From: Eubacterium sp.
GTDB taxonomy: Bacteria; Bacillota; Clostridia; Lachnospirales; Lachnospiraceae
DNA length: 64,000 nucleotides
Direction of reading: 5' to 3'
Assembly (NCBI GenBank): GCA_017459345.1
Contig: JAFUDC010000181.1
Coordinates: forward strand, 1-64,000
Numbering within the stretch: the stretch's first letter is position 1; each line of letters opens with the position of its first letter. This document shows positions 34,291 to 42,042 of the stretch, one piece after another. Both the position numbers and the translations under genes were made by a program. The notes beneath the pieces were generated by a model, which saw only the letters and a program-made list of their open reading frames with translations, was not told where the DNA came from and ran no database searches.

Positions 34291-34332
34291 AAAAAGATGG
34301 ACGCAAAGCCTCAAAAAGGTCATTTGCGTCCA
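34291..34332 (-). terminator. Hairpin terminator between GH32 and membrane-anchored protein genes
   Basis: TGGACGCAAA (34298-34307) pairs with TTTGCGTCCA (34323-34332). On the minus strand the stem is followed by TCTTTTTTT, so it ends the leftward unit; it lies just past that gene's stop codon. It may also stop GH32 transcription. Confidence 0.82.
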
Positions 34333-34334
34333 TA

Positions 34335-35078
34335 TCACTCACACAGGGCTCTCACCAGCTGCACGCTATCTTCCATATGCTTGGAATTGTTGATAATCAC
34401 TGCATAAAGAGGGGCTTTTTCCTGCCCCTCATCCAGTTCCTGCTTATCATTGTATTCGTGACCGAAAGAGGTATCTGAGAGATCTACAGCAAAGCAGCCC
34501 TCAACTGCTTCTTCCTCGTTGAGAGTTCCGTCGGGATTTCTCCTGACATTGGCAGTACTATTCACCAGCATACCGCGATTTTTAAGGTCTGCGGCTTCTT
34601 CCTCTGACAGAACCGTGTCAAGGGGGGTGCAGGCATTCAGAGCTAAAAGATAATCGTACATATCCGGGCCGCAGACTGCCACATCCATTCTCTGGGAGGC
34701 TACAGTAGTCCGCACCTCAATCTCCTGGACATAATAATAGGCATTGTGGTAATCAAAAGGCTGGTCCTGATTGAGATCAAGATCGCCGCCCTGGCCGTCA
34801 GCGGTAAGTTTTTCAAAGAATTCATCAAACCAGTCGTCGCAGTATAAGTCATTATTGAGAACAACGCAGACATGGAGGCGGTAGGGCTTCTGCCCCAGCC
34901 ACAGGAGGCGGCCAAAAGTGATGACTATGGCGATGATGGTTATGGCAGCAAGAATTTTCCACTTGAAGTAATCCCAGATGAACTTTCCCCGTCTTTTGCC
35001 ATCCAGCCTCTTAAATGTATGGATGTCTCTTTTCGTTTCTTTTATGAATATGGATTCCTTTTTTGATTTATTTTTCAT
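34335..35078 (-). CDS. Membrane-anchored protein of unknown function, partner of DUF624 protein
   Basis: Start 35078 is chosen because the longer frame runs into the repeat element at 35102-35248. The 247-residue product has a basic cytoplasmic N terminus (KNKSKKES..., KRLDGKRRGKF), one membrane helix (about 42-63) and an acidic extracellular domain of about 180 residues. That domain has a DLDLNQDQPFDYHN stretch and no catalytic motif I recognise. Proteins like this follow YesL/DUF624 genes next to sugar ABC transporters in Lachnospiraceae. Here it lies after such a gene in the same direction, so it is likely co-regulated by the operator at 36219-36234. Confidence 0.7.
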   Translation of the reverse strand: MKNKSKKESIFIKETKRDIHTFKRLDGKRRGKFIWDYFKWKILAAITIIAIVITFGRLLWLGQKPYRLHVCVVLNNDLYCDDWFDEFFEKLTADGQGGDLDLNQDQPFDYHNAYYYVQEIEVRTTVASQRMDVAVCGPDMYDYLLALNACTPLDTVLSEEEAADLKNRGMLVNSTANVRRNPDGTLNEEEAVEGCFAVDLSDTSFGHEYNDKQELDEGQEKAPLYAVIINNSKHMEDSVQLVRALCE

Positions 35079-35101
35079 TGTATTACTTCTCTTTTTACCC
35101 T

Positions 35102-35248
35102 TGAAACTACTCAGAACCCCATCTCGATTACGCTTCGCTTCATCTCGATGTTGTCTCTCGCCATATAGATTTTTGTTCAATGTGCTATATGAAAGCAAGC
35201 TTTCCTATTCACATTGCTCAAAAATCTGCATGGCTCTGAGTAGTTTCA
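35102..35248. repeat. Structured multi-hairpin intergenic element, copy B
   Basis: Outer arms are a perfect 14-bp inverted repeat (TGAAACTACTCAGA at 35102-35115, TCTGAGTAGTTTCA at 35235-35248). Inside are a hairpin CATC/GATG with symmetric internal loop TCGATTAC (35124-35131) and TTCATCTC (35139-35146), then a long arm AGATTTTTG/CAAAAATCT extended by CAATGTG/CACATTG (35167-35184 with 35210-35227) topped by GAAAG/CTTTC. The internal loop is nearly identical to that in copy A at 64-92, while the flanking stems differ but still pair. The right arm overlaps the last codons of the DUF624 gene. Confidence 0.6.
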
Positions 35249-36072
35249 TACTCTTTAAGCAGTCTGGCCACTTCTTCAGGGTCCTCCCCATAGAAGGCAG
35301 CTTCATCGAAATCCGAATAGGTTTTATCAGCAGGGGAAGCCTCGCTTTTGTCCGAGTAACCGACATTATTCTTATCAGACAGGCTTGCATAAGTCCCTTC
35401 ATAGAAGCTGGCGTAAGTCTCATCGGCGGTATTAGCCATGAAGTCATCCTCCTCCATGAAAAAGGGCTTGGGCAGATAAGGCTTAAAAATGACAGCAAAG
35501 ATGCTGGCATTAAACTGAGCCACGATGCCGAACATGATAAAGATCAGTCCCGGAATCAGGTGGCAGAGCCATATGGCTGCAATTATGACAAACATCATGG
35601 TAAGGGTCATGGTCAGGTTCTTCAGACTCAAGGTAAAGGCCCAGATCAGGATCTGGCTGGTTTTTCGCTCAAACTTGGCAAGGACCGGGAAGGCGTAGAG
35701 GGTCGTGAAAGCCCAGAATATAAAGATGATGGCAAAAAATACCATAAAAAATGTGTAGATTCCCGTGCCGGCCCTTCTGCAGAGCCATATATCGATTAAC
35801 AGAAAAGCACCGAGGGCAGTAAGGGGCAGACCCAGGAGGATTCCGGGTTTGAGATTCTCCTTGAAAGAATAAAAGAAATCCTTGTGGATCCCAATCCTGT
35901 CTTCCCCTCTGACCCGCTGGATCAGTGCATAGTAGGCGGCTGTAGTCGCCGGGCCGATGGTAACCACAGGCAGGCAGCAGACCAGCCAGAGGATGTTCAG
36001 CACGAACAGATCAAATATAGTATTCATTGACTGCCAGAAGGGATTTTTTACATTAAATATCTTTTTTATCAT
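35218..36072 (-). CDS. DUF624 (YesL-like) membrane protein
   Basis: ATG 36072 follows GAGGAAG; the frame from 36087 adds five residues. The 284-residue protein has the DUF624 opening NPFWQSMNTIFDLFVLNILW followed by CCLPVVTIGPATTAAYYAL, and about five membrane helices within residues 18-190. The family is found next to carbohydrate ABC transporters and is thought to assist or regulate uptake. A hydrophilic acidic tail (about 205-284) rich in Asp/Ala/Tyr repeats such as ADETYASFYEGTYAS is unusual. Its last codons overlap repeat element B. It has its own LacI-type operator. Confidence 0.85.
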   Translation of the reverse strand: MIKKIFNVKNPFWQSMNTIFDLFVLNILWLVCCLPVVTIGPATTAAYYALIQRVRGEDRIGIHKDFFYSFKENLKPGILLGLPLTALGAFLLIDIWLCRRAGTGIYTFFMVFFAIIFIFWAFTTLYAFPVLAKFERKTSQILIWAFTLSLKNLTMTLTMMFVIIAAIWLCHLIPGLIFIMFGIVAQFNASIFAVIFKPYLPKPFFMEEDDFMANTADETYASFYEGTYASLSDKNNVGYSDKSEASPADKTYSDFDEAAFYGEDPEEVARLLKEYETTQSHADF

Positions 36073-36218
36073 ATCGTTCTTCCTCATTAATTAATCCTGA
36101 TAACCTTATCATATCCCATCCCGGCCCGGGATTCAAGCGATAAAAGCTCGTAAAACTTTATAATCCTGTACTCCGGGAGATTGATATTTCTGTTACCATA
36201 ACATAAGAGAAACAGATA

Positions 36219-36234
36219 TGTCAAACGTTTGATA
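36219..36234 (-). promoter_or_regulatory. LacI-type operator O2 upstream of the DUF624 gene
   Basis: TGTCAAAC-GTTTGATA is a 16-bp palindrome with one mismatch, centred on CG. It lies about 145 bp upstream of the DUF624 start and 185 bp from operator O3, so it may also form a loop with O3 across the divergent region. Confidence 0.75.
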
Positions 36235-36403
36235 CAGAAAATGTAAACCGCATAAAATAATAGCGCGCAATAGAAAAATGGGTTTTATTATTTCGCCAGA
36301 GGAAAAATGAGTTATTAAACAAATTATTTTTCCTCTGCTTATTAATTATAGCCAAAAAACAACAGGACAAATTGTATGAATTGACAAAATGTAAAAAAGC
36401 ATA

Positions 36404-36442
36404 TGTCAAACGATTGACATAACCTATTGATAATGTTATCAT
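36404..36442 (+). promoter_or_regulatory. Sugar transporter promoter with embedded LacI-type operator O3
   Basis: The operator TGTCAAAC-GATTGACA (36404-36419) ends in TTGACA (36414-36419), which is itself the -35 box. After a 17-bp spacer comes TATCAT (36437-36442). A bound repressor would exclude RNA polymerase. The leader to the first ATG is about 145 nt; the rest of the 520-nt divergent gap holds O2 and no gene. Confidence 0.85.
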
Positions 36443-36592
36443 GAACTCGTCAATATCTTCCGGGAGTACTGTCTGCAAATATGAGACGCCAGGCATAAGC
36501 GGATTGTACCGAGGGAAGACCATGGGTGCAGTCAGGCAGTGACCAGATGCGGCCTGTCGGTTCCCGGCTATCTAATGAGGAGGAAAAAAACA

Positions 36593-37876
36593 ATGAAAAA
36601 GAAATTATTGTCACTTGCCCTTGCTGCAGTTATGACAGTTTCTCTGGCAGCCTGCGGCGGCGGATCAGGAAGCGGCAGCTCAGGAAGCGGAAGTGGAACA
36701 CTGGTTACCATCTTCAATTCCAAGAGTGAGATCCAGGATCAGTTCGAAGAACTGGCCAACACCTACTCTGACACACATGAGGGTGTAGATATTGAAGTAT
36801 ATTACTCCAATGATACGGTATCCGCTCACATGGCTACCAAGTATGCTTCCAATGATCCCTATGTTATCTCCATGGTTGATGCCAAGGATGTTTACTCCCT
36901 TGGTGCTGAGCATGCTCTTGATTTAAGTGATCAGGATTGGGTTTCTCATACAGAGTATGCCATCTCTGTGGATGACAAGGTAATCGGCTTCCCATTCTGT
37001 ATCGAGGCCCGCGGCGTTATGTACAACAAGGACGCCATCAAGAACATCACAGGCAAGGATTTCGATCCGGCATCCTGCGCAACTCTCGACGGCTTCAAGG
37101 CTGTTCTTGAAGAGTTAAAGGCAGGCGGCATGGAAGCTCCTGTTGGTATCATGAAAGAAGACTGGTCTCTGGCAGCTCATTACTTCCAGGAGATCTACGA
37201 AGAGCAGGATGATCCGGAAGCTTTCGTTCAGTCCTTATATGCAGGTACAGCTGACCTGGCTAACAATGCTGTATTCAATGCTAAGATGGACACATTTGAT
37301 ACTTTAATGGCTTACAACTATGCAGCTAAGTCTCCTGTTGCAGCAGAGCGTGAGACTTCCGAGCAGAAGCTGGCTGAAGGCGAGATCGCTTTCATGTTCG
37401 GCGGAAACTGGGATTGGTCCCTGATCAAGGATTACAATGAAGAAGCTAACCTTGGTATGATGCCTGTACCGCAGAACACAGATTCCGACGCCAACACCAA
37501 GTTAGTAGGCGGCGGCTCCAAGTACTTCTTCATCGATTCTTCCGATAACATTTCCGAAGAGCAGGTTGCTGCAGCTAAGGATTTCCTTAACTGGTTAGTA
37601 TCTGATCCGGATGGCAATGCCTTCTTAACAGAGAAGTGCGCAGTTGTTCCGGCTTATGACAACATCGATGCAAGTGCCCTGGATCCATTATCCATCTCTG
37701 TAAAAGAGTATGCTGACAAGGGCGCCATGATCGACAACTACAACTATGATCCCGATGATCATTACTCTGTAGTTGGTGCTTCCATGCAGAAGTATCTGGC
37801 AGGCGAGATCGACCGTGCAGGTTTTGCAGCTGAGGTTGAGAAGTACTGGTCCAGCACTACTCCCGTAGAGCACTAA
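36593..37876 (+). CDS. Sugar-binding lipoprotein of an ABC transporter
   Basis: A 427-residue extracellular solute-binding protein (family 1, MalE/MsmE-like). Start 36593 follows GAGGAGG. The signal peptide ends in a lipobox LAAC with Cys21 as the lipidation site, then a Gly/Ser linker. The body shows periplasmic-binding-protein features such as EIAFMFGGNWDWSL near residue 265. With two permeases downstream and the ATPase at 31197, it makes a complete importer. The neighbouring alpha-galactosidase, alpha-glucosidase and beta-fructosidase suggest raffinose-family or sucrose-type ligands; the ligand is inferred only from context. Codon use is strongly biased, as in highly expressed genes. Confidence 0.92.
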   Translation: MKKKLLSLALAAVMTVSLAACGGGSGSGSSGSGSGTLVTIFNSKSEIQDQFEELANTYSDTHEGVDIEVYYSNDTVSAHMATKYASNDPYVISMVDAKDVYSLGAEHALDLSDQDWVSHTEYAISVDDKVIGFPFCIEARGVMYNKDAIKNITGKDFDPASCATLDGFKAVLEELKAGGMEAPVGIMKEDWSLAAHYFQEIYEEQDDPEAFVQSLYAGTADLANNAVFNAKMDTFDTLMAYNYAAKSPVAAERETSEQKLAEGEIAFMFGGNWDWSLIKDYNEEANLGMMPVPQNTDSDANTKLVGGGSKYFFIDSSDNISEEQVAAAKDFLNWLVSDPDGNAFLTEKCAVVPAYDNIDASALDPLSISVKEYADKGAMIDNYNYDPDDHYSVVGASMQKYLAGEIDRAGFAAEVEKYWSSTTPVEH

Positions 37877-37925
37877 ATATTTTCATACTTTCATTGAAGA
37901 TCCGATTTAAGATACTTCAATAAGC

Positions 37926-38018
37926 GGCCATCCCCGGCGAGCCTGGTAAGCGGCTCTTTAAGATGAGCCATGGGGATTAAGCTTAACCTGGTTGGAAGCA
38001 CTGGGATGGCTGCCTTTT
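37926..38018 (+). promoter_or_regulatory. Alternative stem-loops between lipoprotein and permease genes
   Basis: GGCCATCCC (37926-37934) can pair with GGGATGG (38003-38009). Alternatively ATCCCC (37930-37935) pairs with GGGGAT (37972-37977) around GGCTC/GAGCC. The downstream stem ends in a short T run. Such elements usually protect the upstream lipoprotein mRNA or cause partial termination, giving more binding protein than permease. Confidence 0.6.
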
Positions 38019-38041
38019 AAGATTAATTGTAGGAGGAGATT

Positions 38042-38923
38042 ATGAATACTAACACGATGTCCTACAAGACAAAACAGTTTCTCATGTTTGCCGGTGTTAC
38101 CACATTCATTTTCTGTGCAGTTGTTATCCTTCCCTTCCTATATGGTCTTTACCTGACCTTCACTTCCTGGGATGGAGTTTCCACACAGAAACCCTTTGTG
38201 GGCCTGGCAAACTATATGTCTACTTTTGCTGATTCAGCATACTGGGCAGCCTTGGGAAGAACCTTTATCTACTCTCTGATCGCTGTTGTCCTGGTTAACG
38301 TGGTGGCCTTTGTTCTTGCCTTCCTGGTAACCAGCGGCGTGAAGGGTCAGAACTTCTTCCGTGCCGGCTTCTTCGTTCCCAACCTGATTGGTGGTATCGT
38401 ACTTGGTTACATCTGGAAGTTCGTTTTCAACCGTGCACTCGTTGCCATCGGTGAATCCCTGAATAACGGTGCCTTATCCACCTCTTTCCTGGCGACGACC
38501 AAGGGAGCCATGTTCTGTCTGATTGTTGTATCAGTATGGCAGTATGCCGGTTACATGATGCTGATCTATGTTGCCGGTTTCATGAGCGTTTCTGACGACG
38601 TTATCGAGGCTGCCAAGATTGATGGCTGTACCAACATGCAGACCATCACTTACATCTCTGTACCTCTGATGGTTTCATCCTTCGTACAGTGTCTGTTCCT
38701 TACAATAACAAGATGTTTCATGGTTTATGATGTAAACTTATCCCTGACTAACGGTGAACCTTTCAACTCTTCAGTTATGGCTGCCATGCATGTGTATAAC
38801 ACAGCCTTTACCTACAAGGATTATGGTACCGGCCAGGCTGAGGCTCTGGTTCTCTTCATCATCTGCGCAATCGTAGGTGTGGCTCAGGTTTACATCGGAA
38901 AGAAAGCGGAGGTGTCAGCTTAA
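38042..38923 (+). CDS. Sugar ABC transporter permease 1 (MalF-like)
   Basis: A 293-residue permease with six membrane helices and the EAA loop EAAKIDGCTNMQTITYISVP (about residues 193-212), which contacts the ATPase. AGGAGG lies just before the start. It overlaps the next permease by 1 nt (TAATG). It forms the heterodimeric channel with permease 2 for import of oligosaccharides bound by the upstream lipoprotein. Confidence 0.93.
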   Translation: MNTNTMSYKTKQFLMFAGVTTFIFCAVVILPFLYGLYLTFTSWDGVSTQKPFVGLANYMSTFADSAYWAALGRTFIYSLIAVVLVNVVAFVLAFLVTSGVKGQNFFRAGFFVPNLIGGIVLGYIWKFVFNRALVAIGESLNNGALSTSFLATTKGAMFCLIVVSVWQYAGYMMLIYVAGFMSVSDDVIEAAKIDGCTNMQTITYISVPLMVSSFVQCLFLTITRCFMVYDVNLSLTNGEPFNSSVMAAMHVYNTAFTYKDYGTGQAEALVLFIICAIVGVAQVYIGKKAEVSA

Positions 38924-39783
38924 TGGAAACTTTAAATGAAAGAGCTGCCCGCAATGCGAAAATTGCCGGAGTGTTAAAAGTCATCCTTCTTCTGGTGCTG
39001 TTTATCGCTTTTATCTTTCCGTTCTTTCTTGTTATCGTTAACGTATTTAAGGTAAAAGCAGATATCACATCCGATCCGCTGGCCCTTGTGGGATCCCGTG
39101 GATTTACCCTGCAGAACTTCCCGAATGCCATGCAGAAGATGAACTTCTGGCGGTCCTTCGGAAACTCTGCAATTATCACTGTCCTGTCCACATTCTTTAC
39201 GATCCTGCTGGCAGCCATGGCTGCATATGTGATCGTTCGTAATAACTGGAAAGCCTGCGGCGCATTATTCGGCCTCATGGTAGCCTCCATGGTTATTCCT
39301 TTCCAGGTATTGATGATCCCTCTGGTATCCCTCTATGGTGGTATCCTGGGATTGTTGAGTCACAGGGCAACGCTGATCTTCATGCATGTCGGTTTCTCCC
39401 TGTCCATGGCCACCTTCATGTTCCATGGCGCGATCAACACCAATGTTCCGATTGCTTTGGAAGAAGCCGCAAAGATCGACGGATGTAACCGCTGGCAGAC
39501 ATTCTGGAAGATCGTATTCCCGCTCCTTAAGCCAACGATTGCTACTGTAGCAATCATCGATGCAATGGCTTTCTGGAACGACTACCTGCTTCCATCTCTT
39601 GTTCTTGCCAAGAAGGAACTGTATACTATCCCGATTGCAACACAGGTATTCTATGGTACATATTCCACAGATATCGGTCTGGTTATGGCAGCACTGCTAC
39701 TGGCTATGCTTCCTATCCTGATCCTCTATGTATTCCTGCAGCGTTACATCGTTGAAGGTGTTACATCCGGTGCTGTTAAGTAA
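38923..39783 (+). CDS. Sugar ABC transporter permease 2 (MalG-like)
   Basis: A 286-residue permease with six membrane helices and the EAA loop EEAAKIDGCNRWQTFWKIVF followed by PLLKPT (about residues 178-205). The carboxyl end IVEGVTSGAVK is typical of MalG-type subunits (short tail after VEGVTAGAVK-like sequence). It is the last gene of the transporter operon; a terminator-like hairpin follows about 100 nt downstream. Confidence 0.93.
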   Translation: METLNERAARNAKIAGVLKVILLLVLFIAFIFPFFLVIVNVFKVKADITSDPLALVGSRGFTLQNFPNAMQKMNFWRSFGNSAIITVLSTFFTILLAAMAAYVIVRNNWKACGALFGLMVASMVIPFQVLMIPLVSLYGGILGLLSHRATLIFMHVGFSLSMATFMFHGAINTNVPIALEEAAKIDGCNRWQTFWKIVFPLLKPTIATVAIIDAMAFWNDYLLPSLVLAKKELYTIPIATQVFYGTYSTDIGLVMAALLLAMLPILILYVFLQRYIVEGVTSGAVK

Positions 39784-39883
39784 TATAGGATACTCTATTA
39801 ATGATTCATTTTCTGATCACAGCAGATCAGGATAGTATATGTGACCGTTCAGCCTGGCGAATGGTCGCTGTTTGAGGGATTTC

Positions 39884-39915
39884 GGGCTGCACGTTAATTG
39901 TGGCCCTTTCTCTTT
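39884..39915 (+). terminator. Terminator of the transporter operon
   Basis: GGGC-TG-CAC (39884-39892) pairs with GTG-GCCC (39900-39906) with a two-base bulge and is followed by TTTCTCTTT. Just upstream, GACCGTTC/GAATGGTC (39843-39866) forms another hairpin. Confidence 0.65.
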
Positions 39916-40022
39916 ATATGCTTTGTCAGCAGTGCCGGTAATTCGCAGTTGAGGCTCAGCTGGGGAAGTCTTTCGCTGGATGAGTAAAGGATTAGGGAGA
40001 GGGTCTTAAGCCTACAATTTTA

Positions 40023-40257
40023 TTCTTCGGAGTTATGGGAGATGTAAACACGGTTTCTCCTATGTTTTATCAACAAAGTCTGATAAAAATAGTAGTATCA
40101 TCTAATTTTTATCTACTGGTTTTCATGATATTAATAACTTTTTAACCCTAAAATCCCAAATATGGTAGATGATTAATGTAGAATTGTGAATATGTATCGT
40201 AAATCCACGATAAAATAGAGAAAAAAGCATGATTACATCTCCCATATCCCCGAAGAA
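40023..40257. mobile_element. MITE-like 235-bp element with 27-bp terminal inverted repeats
   Basis: The ends 40023-40049 and 40231-40257 are inverted repeats matching at about 23 of 27 positions; both start TTCTTCGG and share ATGGGAGATGTAA. The interior is AT-rich and has a GATAAAAA/TTTTTATC hairpin but no reading frame. No clear target-site duplication was found. It fills most of the 509-nt gap before the GH13 gene and could carry or disrupt that gene's promoter. Confidence 0.55.
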
Positions 40258-40310
40258 ACACTATTTTTGATTAAAAATGAGACTGGAAGTACATGAAGGA
40301 GGAAAATGTC

Positions 40311-42011
40311 ATGAAAAAAACCTGGTGGAAGGAGAGCGTGGTTTATGAGATTTATCCCCGCTCATTTTGCGATTCAAACGGAGATGGGATCGGTGATCTG
40401 AATGGAATTACCGGCAAGCTGGACTACCTTTCTGACCTTGGCATCAATGTGATCTGGCTGGCCCCGGTTTACAAATCCCCTAACGATGATAACGGATATG
40501 ATATCTCCGATTACCGGGACATCATGGATGAGTTCGGAACCATGGAGGATTACGATCATCTGCTTGAAGAGGCTCATAAAAGAGGCATAAAGATTGTCAT
40601 GGACCTGGTGGCTAACCATACCTCCGATGAACATGCCTGGTTTGTGGAGAGCCGGTCCTCGAGAGATAATGATAAGCGAGACTATTATATCTGGCGGGAT
40701 CCCGTGGATGGGAAGGAACCCACCAACTGGGGCAGCTGCTTCGGCGGCTCTGCCTGGGAGTGGGATGAGAAGACAGGCCAGTATTATCTCCACTGCTTTT
40801 CCAGAAAGCAGCCGGATCTTAACTGGGATAATCCCAGGGTCCGGGAGGAGGTCTTTGACCTGATGAGGTTCTGGTGCGAGAAGGGGATTGATGGCTTCCG
40901 GATGGATGTCATCAGCATGATCTCCAAGAAGCCGGACTTTGTGGATGCGCCTGTGGATGACGGTATCTATGGCAACACCAGCCTGGAGGTCTCCTACGGC
41001 CCTCACCTGCATGAGTATCTTAAGGAGATGAATCAGAAGGTCCTGGCCCGCTATGATCTGATGACAGTGGGCGAGTGCGGAGGCGTCACCACAGAACATG
41101 CGAAGAAGATTGCCAACGCGGAAGGAACGGAGCTTGGCATGGTCTTCCAGTTCGAGCATGTCAGTGTGGACGGAGGTCCGGATGGAAAGTGGTATAAGAA
41201 ACCCATGCCCCTTCCGGCCCTTAAGGAAAACCTGTCCAAATGGCAGAGAGAGCTGGATGGGAGAGCCTGGAACTCCCTCTTTTTCGGCAATCATGATCAG
41301 CCAAGGATTGTTTCCAGGATCGGAGATAACAGCCCCATATCCGCGAAAGCAGCGGCGGTAGCCCTCTACTCCATGCAGGGAACCCCCTACCTCTATCAGG
41401 GAGAGGAGCTGGGCATGACCAACTATCCATTTAAGGGAATCGAGGATTATGATGACCTGGAATGCATCAATGCCTACCATCAGATTGTGGAAGCCGGATT
41501 TCGAGACCCGGAAGAGCTCCTGGAAGCCATCGCCTACAAGAGCCGGGATAATGCCCGGACACCAATGCAGTGGTCTGATGAGGAGAATGCCGGTTTCACC
41601 ACCGGCACCCCGTGGTTTCACATCAACCCCAACTACAGGGAAATCAATGCGAAATCCCAGATTTATGATCCGGATTCCGTCTATTCATTTTATAAAAGAT
41701 ATTTTGCCTTACGCACCGACAGTCCCTGGAAGAACCTCCTGGTTTATGGAAAGTACCAGCTGCTGGCTCCGGAGGATGAGGCAGTATTTGCCTATATTCG
41801 GTATGCGGATGAGCAGAAGCTGCTGGTGGTCTGCAACCTGTCGGCCGCAGACCGGACCTTTGAGGTTCCTGAGAGCGTTCAGATTGACCCCAGCCTGTCT
41901 CTGCTGATAAACCCTGATGAGAGCCAACTGCTGATCAGTACCTATAAGGATTCCCGGCTTAGCAGGACTTTGCTGCTGCGGCCCTGGGAGGCAGGAATCT
42001 GGGCTGTTTAA
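40311..42011 (+). CDS. GH13 subfamily 31-like alpha-glucosidase (oligo-1,6-glucosidase type)
   Basis: A 566-residue cytoplasmic enzyme. ATG 40311 follows AAGGAGG; ATG 40293 would leave the ribosome binding site inside the gene. GH13 motifs: DLVANHTSDEH (region I), GFRMDVIS with nucleophile Asp199, TVGECGG with acid/base Glu255, and FGNHDQPR with Asp329. Region II and overall length fit oligo-1,6-glucosidase, sucrose alpha-glucosidase or isomerase relatives; substrates such as isomaltose, sucrose or isomaltulose are all possible. It is 31 nt before the alpha-galactosidase gene and probably co-transcribed. No LacI-type operator is visible upstream. Confidence 0.9.
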   Translation: MKKTWWKESVVYEIYPRSFCDSNGDGIGDLNGITGKLDYLSDLGINVIWLAPVYKSPNDDNGYDISDYRDIMDEFGTMEDYDHLLEEAHKRGIKIVMDLVANHTSDEHAWFVESRSSRDNDKRDYYIWRDPVDGKEPTNWGSCFGGSAWEWDEKTGQYYLHCFSRKQPDLNWDNPRVREEVFDLMRFWCEKGIDGFRMDVISMISKKPDFVDAPVDDGIYGNTSLEVSYGPHLHEYLKEMNQKVLARYDLMTVGECGGVTTEHAKKIANAEGTELGMVFQFEHVSVDGGPDGKWYKKPMPLPALKENLSKWQRELDGRAWNSLFFGNHDQPRIVSRIGDNSPISAKAAAVALYSMQGTPYLYQGEELGMTNYPFKGIEDYDDLECINAYHQIVEAGFRDPEELLEAIAYKSRDNARTPMQWSDEENAGFTTGTPWFHINPNYREINAKSQIYDPDSVYSFYKRYFALRTDSPWKNLLVYGKYQLLAPEDEAVFAYIRYADEQKLLVVCNLSAADRTFEVPESVQIDPSLSLLINPDESQLLISTYKDSRLSRTLLLRPWEAGIWAV

Positions 42012-42042
42012 AAGCTGTTTATAAAAGAAGAAAGGATTCCTC

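Noticed and set aside
34300..34309. GACGCAAAGC-like core on the plus strand, resembling a second c-di-GMP riboswitch
   Set aside because: It is one arm of a hairpin terminator (34298-34332); the other aptamer parts are missing and it lies after genes, not before one.
36404..36419. CcpA cre site in the transporter promoter
   Set aside because: The half-site is TGTCAAAC, 8 bp, giving a 16-bp palindrome; cre has 7-bp half-sites (TGWAANC). Four similar copies near one LacI gene fit a local repressor better.
40374..41621. A 415-residue open frame antisense to the GH13 enzyme
   Set aside because: The plus-strand frame has all GH13 motifs and a strong ribosome binding site; the antisense frame has none.
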